Origin: Denticeps clupeoides
Lineage: Eukaryota; Chordata; Actinopteri; Clupeiformes; Denticipitidae
Assembly: GCF_900700375.1 (NCBI RefSeq)
Contig: NC_041713.1
Location: forward strand, 24,480,964 to 24,544,963
DNA length: 64,000 nucleotides
Direction of reading: 5' to 3'
The position numbers and the translations under genes were made by a program. The notes below the pieces were generated by a model. The model ran no database searches. It saw nothing but the letters and a program-made list of their open reading frames with translations, and was not told where the DNA came from. Shown here one piece after another: positions 1 to 10,527 of the stretch. Positions within the stretch are counted from its first letter, which is position 1; each line of letters starts with the position of its first letter.

Positions 1-700
1 CGACCTAGCAGACCCTGGGGACCTCCCAAACACCATCCGAAGTCTCTTTATATAGGTGGAGGTGACCAATAGGCAGATGGTAGGTGGAGCTAGTAGGATT
101 CAACTCCTCCCATGAAGTCTATCTAAAAGAGACAAGACACAAAAACACAGCCAGCTACACAGAACACGTGGGAGCATATGTCCAAGGACGTAACAACATG
201 CTAGAATAGATCTGCCTTCCACATGTTCTGCAGAATGTCTAATGAATAAACATCCACCTTTGAGAAATATTAAGGTGGCATTAAGTAGTTTAATTTGGAA
301 TTGAATGTTTTTAGCTCTTTTTGAGAAAATGTGAAAATTAATTGCAGAACTTTGAACAGTTAGATGAGTTCTAGATGAAGGCTACAGCTCGATCCTCACT
401 AGGGCCATAACTCGGCTGCATTTGAACGCGTTTTACGCTAAACACGTGCATTTCTATGAAAAAAGCGCCGCTTTGAACGCCATTTATAACACCTATTCCC
501 TGACGCCGCCAATGGAAGCAGGCAGCAAGCATTGGTCTGTGCATGTGAGTAACACTACCACACGTTACATGGGCTTTTCTGTTCGCGCTAAAACAGTCCA
601 TGTGATATGCCTGGCTGACAGCGCCTGTTGTGATCAGGCGTCACGATGCATGGTCTGTTTTAGCAGACGCCTGGTCTGAGCCCATTTCCAGCGAGCTCGA
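1..700. other. Unassigned 5' flank
   Basis: I see no gene or recognisable repeat here. Short open frames on both strands (roughly 371-679) have no recognisable domain and no convincing splice structure. The segment ends where a diverged SINE begins. Confidence 0.4.
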
Positions 701-845
701 CGGCCCACATGACAACAGAATCCCGAACCACCAAGGTGCACCTGAGCAAAGCACCATCTGCACACAATGCTGCCCTTTCACAGAGGACACATTTCGTTAT
801 GTCACCTTTTGCTGCAGTGTTTTTACAATGACAATCACTTCACTT
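700..845 (+). repeat. Diverged tRNA-type SINE, family 1
   Basis: The body shows the block ending in GGTGCACCTGAGCAAAGCAC and the 3' end reads TGACAATCACTTCACTT, both diagnostic of the commonest SINE in this window. The tRNA-like head is degraded. Better-preserved copies lie at 35503-35717 and 61998-62240. Confidence 0.7.
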
Positions 846-1070
846 CTTACCTCTGCATCCCTGCATCTGCATCATGCAGCAAGCAACATAACTTCAAAGA
901 GCGAGCCTGAGCCAGGAGCGTGGGAACATGCTCACATTTATTATTTTTGCATTCCAATGCAAAGTGAGAGAGAGTAAGTGTGTGTGTCAGTGTGAGAGTT
1001 TGTTAGTGTGTTCGTCTACTAAAGTGTGTGCGTCCTCAAGTGTGTGCATCTGCAATGTAGTGTAGAGAAC

Positions 1071-1379
1071 TGTCAGGATTGCCTGCAGCTGGGCTCCACA
1101 CCGGAACCCAATCCTGACGCCCCATAAATGCCGGAAGTTTCCGCCCGTTCGGGGTCGCTGGCATTTTCGTGAACTTCAGTTGGTAACACTGTTTATAATT
1201 TGAGTTCTGGCAATCGCCACACGCCTACGGGTTAGTTTTAGTTTATCTGTATTTAAGTTAAATCGTTTTCGGCCACCGCGCCATTGTTTCTTTGAGTTTA
1301 TTGTTTGTTTATAAATAAAACCCTTCCCAACATGTCAGACCTCTGCGCTTCCTTCCCCCGTAAGTCCGTAGACGTGACA
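1071..1379 (+). repeat. 5' LTR
   Basis: It starts TGTCAGG, ends GTGACA, and is nearly identical to 4438-4746. An AATAAA lies at about 1313-1318 within it. The 5-bp target duplication AGAAC precedes it. Confidence 0.9.
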
Positions 1380-3209
1380 GAATGCCAGAGACCTCCCCAA
1401 AAGCGCAGAGGTGGAAAGCAGAGGAGAAGAAACGCCGCGAAGGACGCAGCCCGGCGCGGCGAACGCGGACGGCAGGGGAGAGACGCGCCGCCCGTTCTGG
1501 TGGAGCGTTTTCTCCCCGAGAAGCCGTGGTACGCGGCGCCGCGTGATGACGTCACCCCCGGGAAACTCCGCGAAACCCGGAAGCGACAACGTCGGCGGGT
1601 GAGTGGGCGGAGCGATGACGTTGGCGTCGGCAGCAGCGAGGAAGTAACGTGGGCAGCGAGCGCAGAAGATGCGACCCCCACGATCTTCGGCATGTCGAGC
1701 CAAGAACTCTGCGCTCTGCTGGCAAGGCTCCCTGTGGACTGGGACGACACGGACGACGACGAGAGCACGGGAGACGAGAGTTGGGCTCCGCCCATCGCAC
1801 CAGTCTGCGATCGTCGCAAGGTCCGTGGGGACCCACGTCACTTCCAGGGGGGTGAGAAGCGGCAACAACAACGGCGGCGTTCCTCCAGCGAGGAGGTGGG
1901 CAGCCTCCAGCCCGAATGGCCAGAGTACTGCCCATGGGAGCTTATCGCGCCATGGGTCCAGGATGTCCGCAGGGTGGACGACCCTCGGAGTCACCGGTGG
2001 GAGGACACGGATGACGAAAGCGATGATGACGTGGATTTTCGGTGGGCGGTCGTTGCCGGGATGGCTCCGCCCAGCGTGCGCGTCCGAGATCATTGCGGCG
2101 TCCGTGATGACCCATGTGACTTCCGGGGGTACGAGGTGGACACGGACGACGACCAGGATGACGCCGTTTGGGCAGTCTGTGCCGGGATGGCTCCGCCCAT
2201 CGCGCCCATCCAGGATCGTCACGAGGTCCGTGGAAACCCAAGTCCCTCCCAGCAGTGTGAGGAAAGCTGGTGGAAGAGGGCGACGGGAGGTCGCCAGCCA
2301 GCAACTGCGCTGCCGGGACTGCCTCGCAGGGAATCCTCCATTCCTGCTCCAGTCGCCGACCCGCCTTCCCTCTGCCCGGACGTTCCCCAGCGAAATGGCA
2401 GCGCAGCACCAGCGCCCACACCTGCTGGAGAAGACGTCCACCCCCCTCCACACCACACACCTACCACCATCTCCAGCGACGTGCCCAGCCCCGTGTGGGA
2501 CAGCCCAATTGTCCCGGGACCCTTCAGTGGGGCAGCAGACACTGATAAGACCACCACCATCCTCGCGTGTCTGCTTGGGTCAGCATGGGGCTGGAGCGCA
2601 GCCCTCTGGCAGCAGGGAGAGACAGACAGCAGTTTTCGGGACTTCCAGCAGAGACTGAGGGCGGAGTTTGATCGGCCAGAGCCTGAGCCAGGGATCGAAC
2701 TCTGCCCCTCCACCACATCCAGCGCCAGTCAGGATCCGGGGCAAGAAGACCAAGCACTGGCGGGCGACGAGAAGGTCGCGCCTCCCGAGATCCTGGCTGT
2801 GCCCCCTGAGGAGGTCCCGGAGTGCTCAGAGAGGGAACTAGACGACCCTCTCTTCTGTCTGTCTCTGTCTGTGTGTGTGTGCGTGGCATATGTGTCCGTA
2901 TGTCGCCCCCACTTCCCCTCTTTGTATCCACCAGATGGTGACCCAGCAGCAGAGCCGAACCCCAGGGAGGGAGTTCCCAACCTGACTGCACCGGTCCAAG
3001 GCGAGGTGGACGAGCCCCAAGGTACCCCTAAGTCCAGCCGGGGGGGGTGCTCCCCCAAAGAATTTTTTGGGGGGGTGCAGTTCGGGTTGGGGACTCCTCC
3101 TGAGGGGAGGGGAGGTGGGGAAGCGATGGAGCTGGGTCCTCCGGTAGCCAGTGAGGAGGGCGGGCCAGGCATGGGCCTGCGTCTGCCTCCAGAGGGTGGA
3201 GCGCCATAG
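1332..3209 (+). CDS. Long ORF of the LTR element, no known domain
   Basis: This 625-codon open frame begins with an ATG inside the 3' end of the 5' LTR and runs into the interior. Three acidic repeats are visible (each with a run such as DTDD followed by ESW or VWA and then APP), separated by a motif like RGDP or RDDP followed by F. The N-terminal part is rich in arginine and lysine, the C-terminal part in proline and glycine. I recognise no zinc knuckle, protease, RT or integrase motif. It may be a gag-like or element-specific protein, or a chance open frame in GC-rich DNA. Several long overlapping frames occur in the same GC-rich stretch on both strands, which weakens the coding case. It belongs to a virus-like element and is treated as a fossil part. 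Confidence 0.45.
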   Translation: MSDLCASFPRKSVDVTECQRPPQKRRGGKQRRRNAAKDAARRGERGRQGRDAPPVLVERFLPEKPWYAAPRDDVTPGKLRETRKRQRRRVSGRSDDVGVGSSEEVTWAASAEDATPTIFGMSSQELCALLARLPVDWDDTDDDESTGDESWAPPIAPVCDRRKVRGDPRHFQGGEKRQQQRRRSSSEEVGSLQPEWPEYCPWELIAPWVQDVRRVDDPRSHRWEDTDDESDDDVDFRWAVVAGMAPPSVRVRDHCGVRDDPCDFRGYEVDTDDDQDDAVWAVCAGMAPPIAPIQDRHEVRGNPSPSQQCEESWWKRATGGRQPATALPGLPRRESSIPAPVADPPSLCPDVPQRNGSAAPAPTPAGEDVHPPPHHTPTTISSDVPSPVWDSPIVPGPFSGAADTDKTTTILACLLGSAWGWSAALWQQGETDSSFRDFQQRLRAEFDRPEPEPGIELCPSTTSSASQDPGQEDQALAGDEKVAPPEILAVPPEEVPECSERELDDPLFCLSLSVCVCVAYVSVCRPHFPSLYPPDGDPAAEPNPREGVPNLTAPVQGEVDEPQGTPKSSRGGCSPKEFFGGVQFGLGTPPEGRGGGEAMELGPPVASEEGGPGMGLRLPPEGGAP

Positions 3210-3519
3210 AGCCCCCGGGTAGGCATGAGGACCCAGCTGGGACAGACAGGAAGAGGGCCTGCTTGTCCCAACGGACGCAGAAGGGGCTAGCCGGATGGTC
3301 TGACAATGTCCCCCCCTTGGCACCAGGGCCGTGCAGCGAGAGGGGCTGCATAGTCCCAGAAGGCACCAGCCTGGGGTGCCTGGAACAGTCGCCGGAGGCT
3401 CTGGGACAATCTCCCTGCGCGGTGCAGGGGGTGACACAAGACGTGTCAGAGGGGACATGTGGAGACAGGGCCCACACGTACCCAGATGGATCGGCCCTGA
3501 TTATTGTGTGCAGGTACGG

Positions 3520-4330
3520 GAGTACGGGGCCGCCATGCGGGACCACGCCGGGGAGCCGGCCGAGGGTCCGGGGCCGCCATGCGGGACCACGCGGGGAGCC
3601 AGGCCAGGGTCCGGGGCGCCATGGGGACATGCATGGGACCAGGGACCGGGCGGGGCCGCCAATAGGGACCACGCGGGCCTCGAGGGTCCTGGTCCTCCAA
3701 GCGGGGACCACTCCGGGAGACCAGGCAGAGGGTCCTGCGCCAAGCGGACCACCTGGGGAGCCAGGCCGAGGGTCCGGGGCCGCCAAGCGGGACCACGGGA
3801 CCAGGATCCGGGGGCCAGGCCAGAGGGGCCAGGGTCGGGGCCCCAGCGGGCCACGCCGGGGAGCCAGGCCGAGGGTCCGGGGCCGCCAAGCGGGACCACG
3901 CCGGGGAGCCAGGCCGAGGCCGGGCCCGCGACCACGCCGGGGAGCCACCGAGCGGGGCGCCATGACCCGCCGGGAGCAGCCTACGGGCCGCCACGCCTGA
4001 CCACTGATCCCGGGGAGACCCGCCCGAGGGACCGGGGCCGCCACTGCCTGACCACGCCGGGGAGCCAGCCCGAGGGCCGGGCCCGCCACAGCCTGACCAC
4101 GCCGGGGAGCCAGCCCGGAGGGGCACGGGGCCCGCCACGCCCTGACCACGCCCGGGGAGTCCAGCCCGAGGGACCGGGGCCGCCACGCCTTGACCACGCC
4201 CGGGGAGCCAAGCCCGAGGGAGCGGGGCCGCCACGCCTGACCACGCCGGGAGCCAGGCCCGAGGGACCGGGGCCCAGCCACGACCTACCACGCCGGGGAG
4301 CCAGCCCTAGGGACCCGGTCCTCCAAGGGG
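3520..4330 (+). repeat. GC-rich minisatellite inside the LTR element
   Basis: Imperfect tandem units of roughly 45-65 bp share the phrases GACCACGCCGGGGAGCCAG and GAGGGTCCGGGGCCGCCA. Units toward the left are more varied; those at 4010-4290 are more regular. The array lies just upstream of the polypurine tract and 3' LTR. Confidence 0.85.
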
Positions 4331-4437
4331 AGGATACAGCAGGGCAGGAGCCCTGTGGTTGCCGCCCGTCCGCCCCGCCGCCTCCACTGATTGTTACTGT
4401 TGGGGCTCCGAGACGTAGCCCTTGGAGGGGGGGGCTC

Positions 4438-4746
4438 TGTCAGGATTGCCTGCAGCTGGGCTCCACACCGGAACCCAATCCTGATGCCCCATAAATGCCG
4501 GAAGTTTCCGCCCGTTCGGGGTCGCTGGCATTTTCGTGAACTTCAGTTGGTAACACTGTTTATAATTTGAGTTCTGGCAATCGCCACACGCCTACGGGTT
4601 AGTTTTAGTTTATCTGTATTTAAGTTAAATCGTTTTCGGCCACCGCGCCATTGTTTCTTTGAGTTTATTGTTTGTTTATAAATAAAACCCTTCCCAACAT
4701 GTCAGACCTCTGCGCTTCCTTCCCCCGTAAGTCCGTAGTCGTGACA
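4438..4746 (+). repeat. 3' LTR
   Basis: It is a second copy of 1071-1379 with about two differences. It is preceded by a polypurine run and followed by the target duplication AGAAC. Confidence 0.9.
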
Positions 4747-4751
4747 AGAAC

Positions 4752-5370
4752 AAACAAATCCTGTTAAATTTGATTTAATCTTTATTTTTTATAAATTACT
4801 GTATTTATTGTTCTGGCAGCTTAGGTGGCACTTTTTTAAACAAAGTCTATATATTTGGCTAGATCTAAAACATACATGTGTGTGTTTTTTGTATTTATTT
4901 TATTAATATTAAATAAGCTGAAGGAGCAAGATGTGTTTGCACTTTCTAAAGATTCTAGTTCTGTTTTTGAATAAAGGGTTGGAAATGAATGCTTTTCTTG
5001 TTTTTTATACTTTAAAAATCTGATTCTACGATTAATCAAAATAAATAAATAGGTAAGAAAGTAAATAAAGAAAAAAAATTACAGATTAATCGACAATTAA
5101 AATAATTGTTAGTCCACACATTTCCAGCCACATAAGAGCAAATCTGTGTCTTTGTGTGTGTATAAGGTATGTGTGCCTTGGCCTGCATGAGCCAATATTT
5201 CAAGCAGACAGGAAATGTGTTCTGTTCTCAGGCTGATAGCATTCAGGCGCCATGCTGGATGCCGATGTGGCATATAAATAAATAAATAATTAAACATTTA
5301 AAAATGTACTAGTTCACCCAGTGATCAGACACTATGGTCGTTTTTTTAGGTACATTTGCTTTGGTCCAAA
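4752..5370. other. AT-rich intergenic stretch
   Basis: No gene is seen. The DNA is AT-rich with several AATAAATAAAT runs. Short minus-strand open frames lack any recognisable domain. Confidence 0.4.
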
Positions 5371-5377
5371 TAGGTCA

Positions 5378-5512
5378 GAACTTACAATCAGTAGTGACAG
5401 GGACAGTCACCCTGGAGCAACTAAGGTATTAAGTGTCTTGCTCAGGGACACAATGGAAGAAAGTGGGATTTGAACCTGGGTCTTCTGGTTCACAGGTGAG
5501 TGTGTTACTCAT
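5378..5512 (-). repeat. tRNA-type SINE, family 2 (partial)
   Basis: Read on the minus strand it has the tRNA-like head (AACACACTC...CCAGAAGACCCAGGTTCAAAT type) and the body phrase for CTTGAGCAAGACACTTAA and GACTGTCCCTGT. It matches the + strand copy nested at about 45298-45478. The 3' tail is missing. Confidence 0.65.
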
Positions 5513-5977
5513 ATAGGCTTATACAGGGTTTGTTAATCTCGTGTCTGAATGTTGTCCATTTCCACAAAATTCTCCATAATTTATCACATTGCCCTGCTCG
5601 CCAGTACCAGTGGGTTTTGGGAATCTGGTGACTGCATGCTCTGCTCCCTTTGCCAGTGCTGTCAGCCATTTTCACACATTCTAACAATCATGTATTAATA
5701 TGTTCAAGGTCAAACACGGTGACACATTTAAGGTTTCTTGGATTTGTGAAGTGTGTATTGCCTAAACATCAAGTGAAGTCATTTGTTGAAAGTTCTGATC
5801 CAGAGAGAGTTTCAGAAAAAAATGTGATGGAGAATTATTTTCCTACTGGGAAACTTTGCCAAAAGTCCCCTCGTGACTTCACTGTAATCCGAAACTTTAA
5901 ACAAGGCGCCTTACGAGAAGCGGCTGCCAGCTGCTGCACACACACTTCTGCAGTAGCTTTTCAGGAGGAGCAGGAAC

Positions 5978-6482
5978 ATGGATCACGCAGATAAGTTTGA
6001 GCATGAGGCACTGGCCATGGAAAGCAGATACAAACGAAATGATGATACAGTGGTGATTGTAAATGCACCCACGACCCTTCAGCCAACTGACTATGTTGTG
6101 TGGTCCACGTTGAACTTGATGTACTGCAATCCATGTTGCTTGGGACTCCTGGCGTTCTACTACTCAATCAAGGTGAGAATTTTTCACAAATAATAACTTG
6201 GGTCCTATTTAGAAAACATATATGGTAACCTTACGGGAAAAAAATCTTTTTGATGCAGTTTTGTTGAGTCCGTTGGTAAATATTGTTCACCTCCTCCAGT
6301 CCAGGGATAGGAAGCATGTCGGGGACATGGAGGGCGCGCGAGAGTATGGGTCCACGGCTCGCTGCCTAAACATCATCACCCTGGTCCTGTACCTACTGCT
6401 GTCCATTGGATTTATCATCATGATTGCCATTCTGTTTCCATACATTGAAAACATGACAAACAGACTGAAGTTGAGCAATTAA
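5978..6482 (+). CDS. IFITM1/3-like interferon-induced transmembrane protein
   Basis: Two coding exons, 5978-6172 and 6300-6482, join in phase 0 at AAG/GTGAGA and CTCCAG/TCC to give 125 aa. IFITM proteins sit in plasma, endosomal or lysosomal membranes and can restrict viral entry. The CD225 domain is clear: the intramembrane segment at residues about 40-64 has Cys50, Cys53 and Cys54 (usual S-palmitoylation sites), followed by the conserved SRDRK, an EGA...YG..A..CLN loop with Cys87, and a second hydrophobic helix at about 88-112. The N-terminal part is short and hydrophilic. The exon junction is the one expected for the family, directly before SRDRK. The first ATG in good context was taken as start. 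AATAAA follows at 6683-6688. The neighbour ifitm5 and a third gene at 31334 make a local cluster. Orthology to IFITM1, 2 or 3 is not resolved. Confidence 0.92.
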
Positions 6483-6682
6483 AAATTATAATAATCTGTT
6501 GAAATTGACTTCATATTTCACTTCATATTTGCATTTAATAAGTGTATTATTTGTATTTAGTCATATGAAGCAGTTACTATAAAGTATTAGTAGCTCTATA
6601 TTAAGTCTGTGTGTTTTGAACATGCGGTCAGATCTACCACTTTGTTATGGTACAGTGTCTTACATGTATAGGGCATCATAGA

Positions 6683-6688
6683 AATAAA
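6683..6688 (+). promoter_or_regulatory. Poly(A) signal of the IFITM-like gene
   Basis: A canonical AATAAA lies about 200 bp after the stop codon at 6482, the first such hexamer in this 3' region. Confidence 0.55.
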
Positions 6689-6749
6689 ATTGTTTATATT
6701 TTTATAAGATATTTTTTGTTAAAATAACTTTATGAGATATCAGTTCTGT

Positions 6750-6821
6750 GGGGATGTAGCTCAGTGGTGTAGCGCATGCTTTGCATTTATGAGGTTCCAG
6801 GTTCAATCTCCAGCATCTCCA
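6750..6821 (+). tRNA. tRNA-Ala(TGC)-like pseudogene
   Basis: The 72 bp have a perfect acceptor stem (GGGGATG with CATCTCC), a discriminator A, and an anticodon loop TTTGCAT (anticodon TGC). Mispairs are visible in the D stem (GCTC with TAGC), the anticodon stem (CATGC with TTATG) and the T stem. I infer a pseudogene or a SINE-captured tRNA rather than a working gene. A family 1 SINE starts about 15 bp downstream. Confidence 0.6.
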
Positions 6822-6835
6822 TGGTGACTTCTCTG

Positions 6836-7018
6836 GGGCAGTGGTTAGCCCAGTGGATAAAGTTGCCGGTCCAAATCCCTGGCCACCAAGGTGCCACTGA
6901 GGTGCCACTGAGGTGCCACTGGGCAAAGCACCGTCCCCACACACTGCTCCCCGGGCACTTGTCATGGCTGCCAACTGCAGTTTTGTGCTGCAGTTTTTCA
7001 AAATGACAGTCACTTCAC
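6836..7018 (+). repeat. tRNA-type SINE, family 1
   Basis: It begins GGGCAGTGGTTAGCCCAGTG and ends with the TGACAGTCACTTCAC tail. The phrase GAGGTGCCACT is tandemly repeated three times in the body (about 6890-6920), a local expansion. Confidence 0.8.
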
Positions 7019-7394
7019 AGTTCTGTCATTTTGTGGGAAAATTCAGTTACTATATGTTTGTTTTTATTTTATTTATATGTATTTTGTGTGTTTATAACCC
7101 ATTTTTCCTTTGAAATTTCAGTTACATTGTGGTGAAATTCTCTCATTAAAGTCTTGAACACAAGACAGTTTGGTTTTGAGTTATTCATTAACCAAGTTAA
7201 TTTGTGATTAATTTGATGAGGCATCGTGATGACTTCTCCTTTTCTTTCAGACTTTGTCTCCAAAACATCTAATCCTAACTGTCCCCATAATGCACTCATT
7301 CCTAATACTGTTCATCCTTGTCACCCCCAACGTAAATCTGTCCCCAACCCATATAACACTACTGGTCTCACTTCTGTCTTGTAAACCTTCCCTC

Positions 7395-7830
7395 CTGACA
7401 CTCTAATGGGCACTGCAGGACTGTCCAGGATGCCTCTGTTCCAGAAAAAAGGAAGGGGTGCTGCAGGAGTGTCCTACAGTCCAGAGTGTCCTACTAAGAT
7501 TGCACCTAAATCAACCATTTATTGCATCGTCAAAAACTTCAAGGATAGAGGTTCAAGTGGTGTGAAGAAGGCTTCAGGGTGCCCAAAAAAGTCCAGCAGG
7601 CGCCCGGACCGTCTCCTAAAGGTGATTCAGCTGCAGGATCGGGATATCACCAGTGCTGAGCTTGCTCAGGAATGGCAGCAGGCTGGTGTGAGTCCATCTG
7701 CACACACAATGAGGCGAAGACATTTGGAGGATGGCCTGGTGTCAAGAAACATAAAGGATAGACTGATATTCTACAAAGAGTACAGGGATAGGACTGCTGG
7801 GGACTGGCATAAAGTAATTTCCTCTACAAA
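7395..7830 (+). mobile_element. Tc1/mariner transposase remnant (N-terminal part)
   Basis: The translation shows the paired-type helix-turn-helix region typical of fish Tc1 elements, including TIYCIVKNFKDRGSSGVKKA, then SAELAQEWQQAG and KDRLIFYKEYRD. The catalytic DDE half is absent and the sequence passes directly into a LINE fragment. It is a dead, truncated DNA transposon. Confidence 0.8.
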
Positions 7831-8065
7831 ATGCAGCAGCACTACTGATCTTCAACCTTCCCAAATTCTCCCACACCACCCCTCTGCTATGTTCCCTCCA
7901 CTGGCTCCCAGTAGCTGCACGCATCAGATTCAAAATACTGATGCTGGCCTACAAAGCCAGACATGGAGTAACACCATCCTACCTCACAGCCCTTATTACA
8001 CCTCACACTGCACCTCGTATTCTCTGCGCCTGGCATTTGCACTGCCATCCTAGGTCATAATGTCA
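7825..8065 (+). mobile_element. LINE reverse transcriptase C-terminal fragment
   Basis: One frame reads LHWLPVAARIRFKILMLAYK followed by SYLTALITPHTAPR, the usual C-terminal region of fish L2/Rex1-type LINE reverse transcriptase. It abuts the Tc1 remnant and is 5'-truncated. Confidence 0.7.
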
Positions 8066-8605
8066 AAACGCAAACTTCTTTTAAAGCTATTTCCTCTGTC
8101 TTCCCACTGTCAGCAGTGGTAAAAGTAGTCCTGACCTGTTCTAATTTTGTAAAAATAATTGAGAAGCATAATTCAGTTTATTAATCAATTTATTAAACCT
8201 GTGGCCTGGCATGAAAAATTGTGCCTGATCTGATTTCAAACTGTCAAGATTGTCAATTTATACCATGTTTCTACTGTGAGCGAGCACACTGGAAGTCACT
8301 GGAAGCTGGAAGCATTTTATCCAGGACAATGTCTCACTACAAAAATAACACCAGACAACTGCTTTAATTAGTGCTAACTAAAAACAGAAAGAGTTCTTTA
8401 CAGAAAATATAAAAGAATACACATGCAAACGTTCCACATGCAGCACAGCAAACAAACACAATTTTCCTGACTGCCTGAAATGAAAAATCTGTGCTGGCTC
8501 TGCAGCCTGAGTATCAGGATGTATGTGAGTCTGCTTGTTGGTCCCCTGCCCGTAGTGTGCACTCGGTGGTAGTCATTCCCTCACTTCCGTGTCCGGATTC
8601 CTTTA
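8066..8605. other. Intergenic, nothing recognised
   Basis: No coding or repeat signature could be supported in this AT-rich stretch. Confidence 0.35.
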
Positions 8606-8608
8606 TAT

Positions 8609-8816
8609 GGGGCAGTGGTGGCCTATCGGGTAAGAAAACAGACCAGTAATCGGAAGATTGCCACTGAGCAAAGTAGCATCCCCCACACACTGCTCCCCGG
8701 GCGCCTTTCATGAATGCCCACTGCTCACTAAGGGTGATGGGTTAAAAGCAGAGGACACATTTTGTTGTGTCACTGTGTGCTCTGCTGCAGTTTCACAATG
8801 ACAATCACTTTCACTA
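8609..8816 (+). repeat. tRNA-type SINE, family 1
   Basis: It begins GGGGCAGTGGTGGCCTATCG and carries the block CACACTGCTCCCCGGGCGCC and the 3' tail ATGACAATCACTTTCACT. Some of the middle is deleted relative to the copy at 35503-35717. Confidence 0.85.
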
Positions 8817-8819
8817 TTT

Positions 8820-9650
8820 TAGTTTATTTTGATGAACCGGTAAATGTATGTAGGTGTGTTTTTGTCATAAAAAGCCTTTCCAGTGTGTTTGTCTCTCTGC
8901 CTGCCCATACCAAGCCTGTGACTCATGTTCCTGGAAGTATTAAGTTGCCACCTCCCCCTCTGCTGCTCTGGAGAGAGAAAAGCAGCACAATGGATTATGT
9001 GGAAATGGAAACACAAAGCACTGCAGAAGAGCACAGTGAATATGAACATCCAGCTGAATAAAACCTAAAACATGTTGACAACATTCAAACCATGCAAGTG
9101 CCTGTTCAGCTTATGTTCTTTGAGCAGCAACACAATATTGTACACTTTAGTTTGTGTTGGAGAGCCCGATCTCCAGTTCCTGTAGCACATTTCTAGATTT
9201 CAACATGATTTTTTTATTGCCACTTTTTATCAGTATCATTTGTGTGTTTTATGATGAAAAGGGCTTCTAGAACTGTTAACCGGGAAGCAAGGAAACAGGA
9301 AATTAAAAATGATGGGACCAAGATCTGACAAGGATTTCATCCAGCCATAAAGCTGTTTATGGACATCAACACCTTCTGTGGATTTCAGGGCAACCCCTGC
9401 AGATTACTCTTCTTAACACCTCACGAGGCCAAAAAAATGTACAAGAACCTTTCAAAGCAAACGACAGAAACACTTATAAAGTATCTCATGAGACTGCTCC
9501 TGCTCCCACAAAACTGACCAATGACATGACATCTGGAATTACAATTAGTATCAGTTCAAAGTATTAGTATGGAGGATGCAGCTAAAATTATACATATATT
9601 TGATAAATATAGTTATATATTGCATGGTTAATGGAACTGTCTGTTATGTA
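8820..9650. other. Intergenic, one tiny ORF noted
   Basis: An ATG at 8992 opens a 23-codon frame (MDYVEMETQSTAEEHS...) ending at 9061. It resembles no family I know, and no following exon was found. The rest is without recognisable content. Confidence 0.3.
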
Positions 9651-9958
9651 GGGGCAATGGTGGTCTAGTGGTTAAGGAGGAGTACTTCAGATTGGCCTAG
9701 CGGGTAAGGGAACAGACCCATAGCCTTGATCCCAGTCACCTGCTCTGCTGCACTCACCACCCAATGCAGGTTCTTCCTCTCCTTGTATCACACTGTACAG
9801 CAGGAGGTCAGCAGGGTTTGGGGGAGGTGGGTGTTGTTTCCTGAGAAAGTTCCATCTTTCAGGCAGTGGTTGCCTAGTGGGTAAGGAAGTGGACAAATAA
9901 TCGGAAGGTTGTTGGTAGGAATCCCGAACCTCTGAGGTGCCACTGAGCAAAGCATAGG
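9651..9958 (+). repeat. Cluster of truncated family 1 SINE heads
   Basis: Three tRNA-like heads of the GGCAGTGGT.GCCTAGTGGGTAAGG type occur at about 9651, 9690 and 9861. The last carries the GAGGTGCCACTGAGCAAAGCA block and stops there. This suggests successive truncated insertions. Confidence 0.65.
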
Positions 9959-10079
9959 ATGGTTCTAATGTGATGCTGCTGCTTCTGGATGATGGTATCT
10001 GATCTCTCCTGAAGAGCAGGATGTGTGTGGTTTAGGGTGTTAGGGTCCCAGAGAGTTAGGGTCCCATGTGTCGAGAGTT

Positions 10080-10400
10080 GTTGCTTTTGTAGTGGTCATT
10101 GATGCGCTGCTTGTACTTGCATTTCGCCTGTTTGATGTTGTTAAAAGAGTGACGTGCTTCTTTGTAAGCCTCCTGGTTATTTGACATCATGGTAAGCTCT
10201 TAGCAGGGCGTGCACCTCGCTGTTGAGCCAAGGTTTCGCGTTAAAGAACACTCTGATAGACTTATTTTGTAGTAGCTAAGTCTGTTCAGACGTTGAAGTA
10301 GGATAGACAATAGATGTATGGTGTTGCTAAACTGTCCCTGAAAACATCCTTGTTGAACCCTTTAGCAAGCTTTGAAGCCAGCAGGTCATCAGAAAATTTA
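10080..10400 (-). mobile_element. LINE fragment (linker before the RT domain)
   Basis: On the minus strand the translation NAKPWLNSEVHALLRAYHDV and, in an adjoining frame, KQAKCKYKQRINDHYKSNN match the region between endonuclease and reverse transcriptase of CR1/jockey-type fish LINEs. It is short and interrupted by stops. Confidence 0.6.
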
Positions 10401-10527
10401 AGAAAATGCAAAAAATGAGGCCAGGTACTACACCACTTACTTTATGATACCATTTTCCCATAGACTTCACGTTTTAAATGGTAAATGTAAGAGTGCCACC
10501 TAGTGGTTCATGCAGGACATCTCAATG

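Larger units (their letters stand above)
1071..4746 (+). mobile_element. Young non-autonomous LTR retroelement
   Basis: Two direct 309-bp repeats (1071-1379 and 4438-4746) begin TGTCAGG and end GTGACA and differ at about two sites. The flanks carry the same 5 bp, AGAAC, at 1066-1070 and 4747-4751, marking one clean insertion. A G-rich polypurine tract (about 4424-4434) abuts the 3' LTR. The interior has no recognisable gag, protease, reverse transcriptase or integrase. It holds a long open frame at 1332-3209 and a GC-rich tandem array at about 3520-4330. It therefore looks structurally whole but non-autonomous, and recent by its LTR similarity. A primer-binding site is not obvious. LTR ends and 5-bp duplication fit Ty3/gypsy-type elements; superfamily is inferred only. 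Confidence 0.88.

Noticed and set aside
3028-4281. Long open frames on both strands across the GC-rich array (for example 417 codons on the minus strand)
   Set aside because: They are products of GC-rich tandem repeats, where stop codons are rare in all frames; no domain is seen.
7406-8053. One 215-codon protein
   Set aside because: It is a chance fusion of a Tc1 transposase piece with a LINE piece, not one gene.
8992-9061. A 23-codon frame beginning MDYVEMETQS as a possible first exon of a further IFITM gene
   Set aside because: It has no CD225 features, ends in a stop, and no following exon was found.
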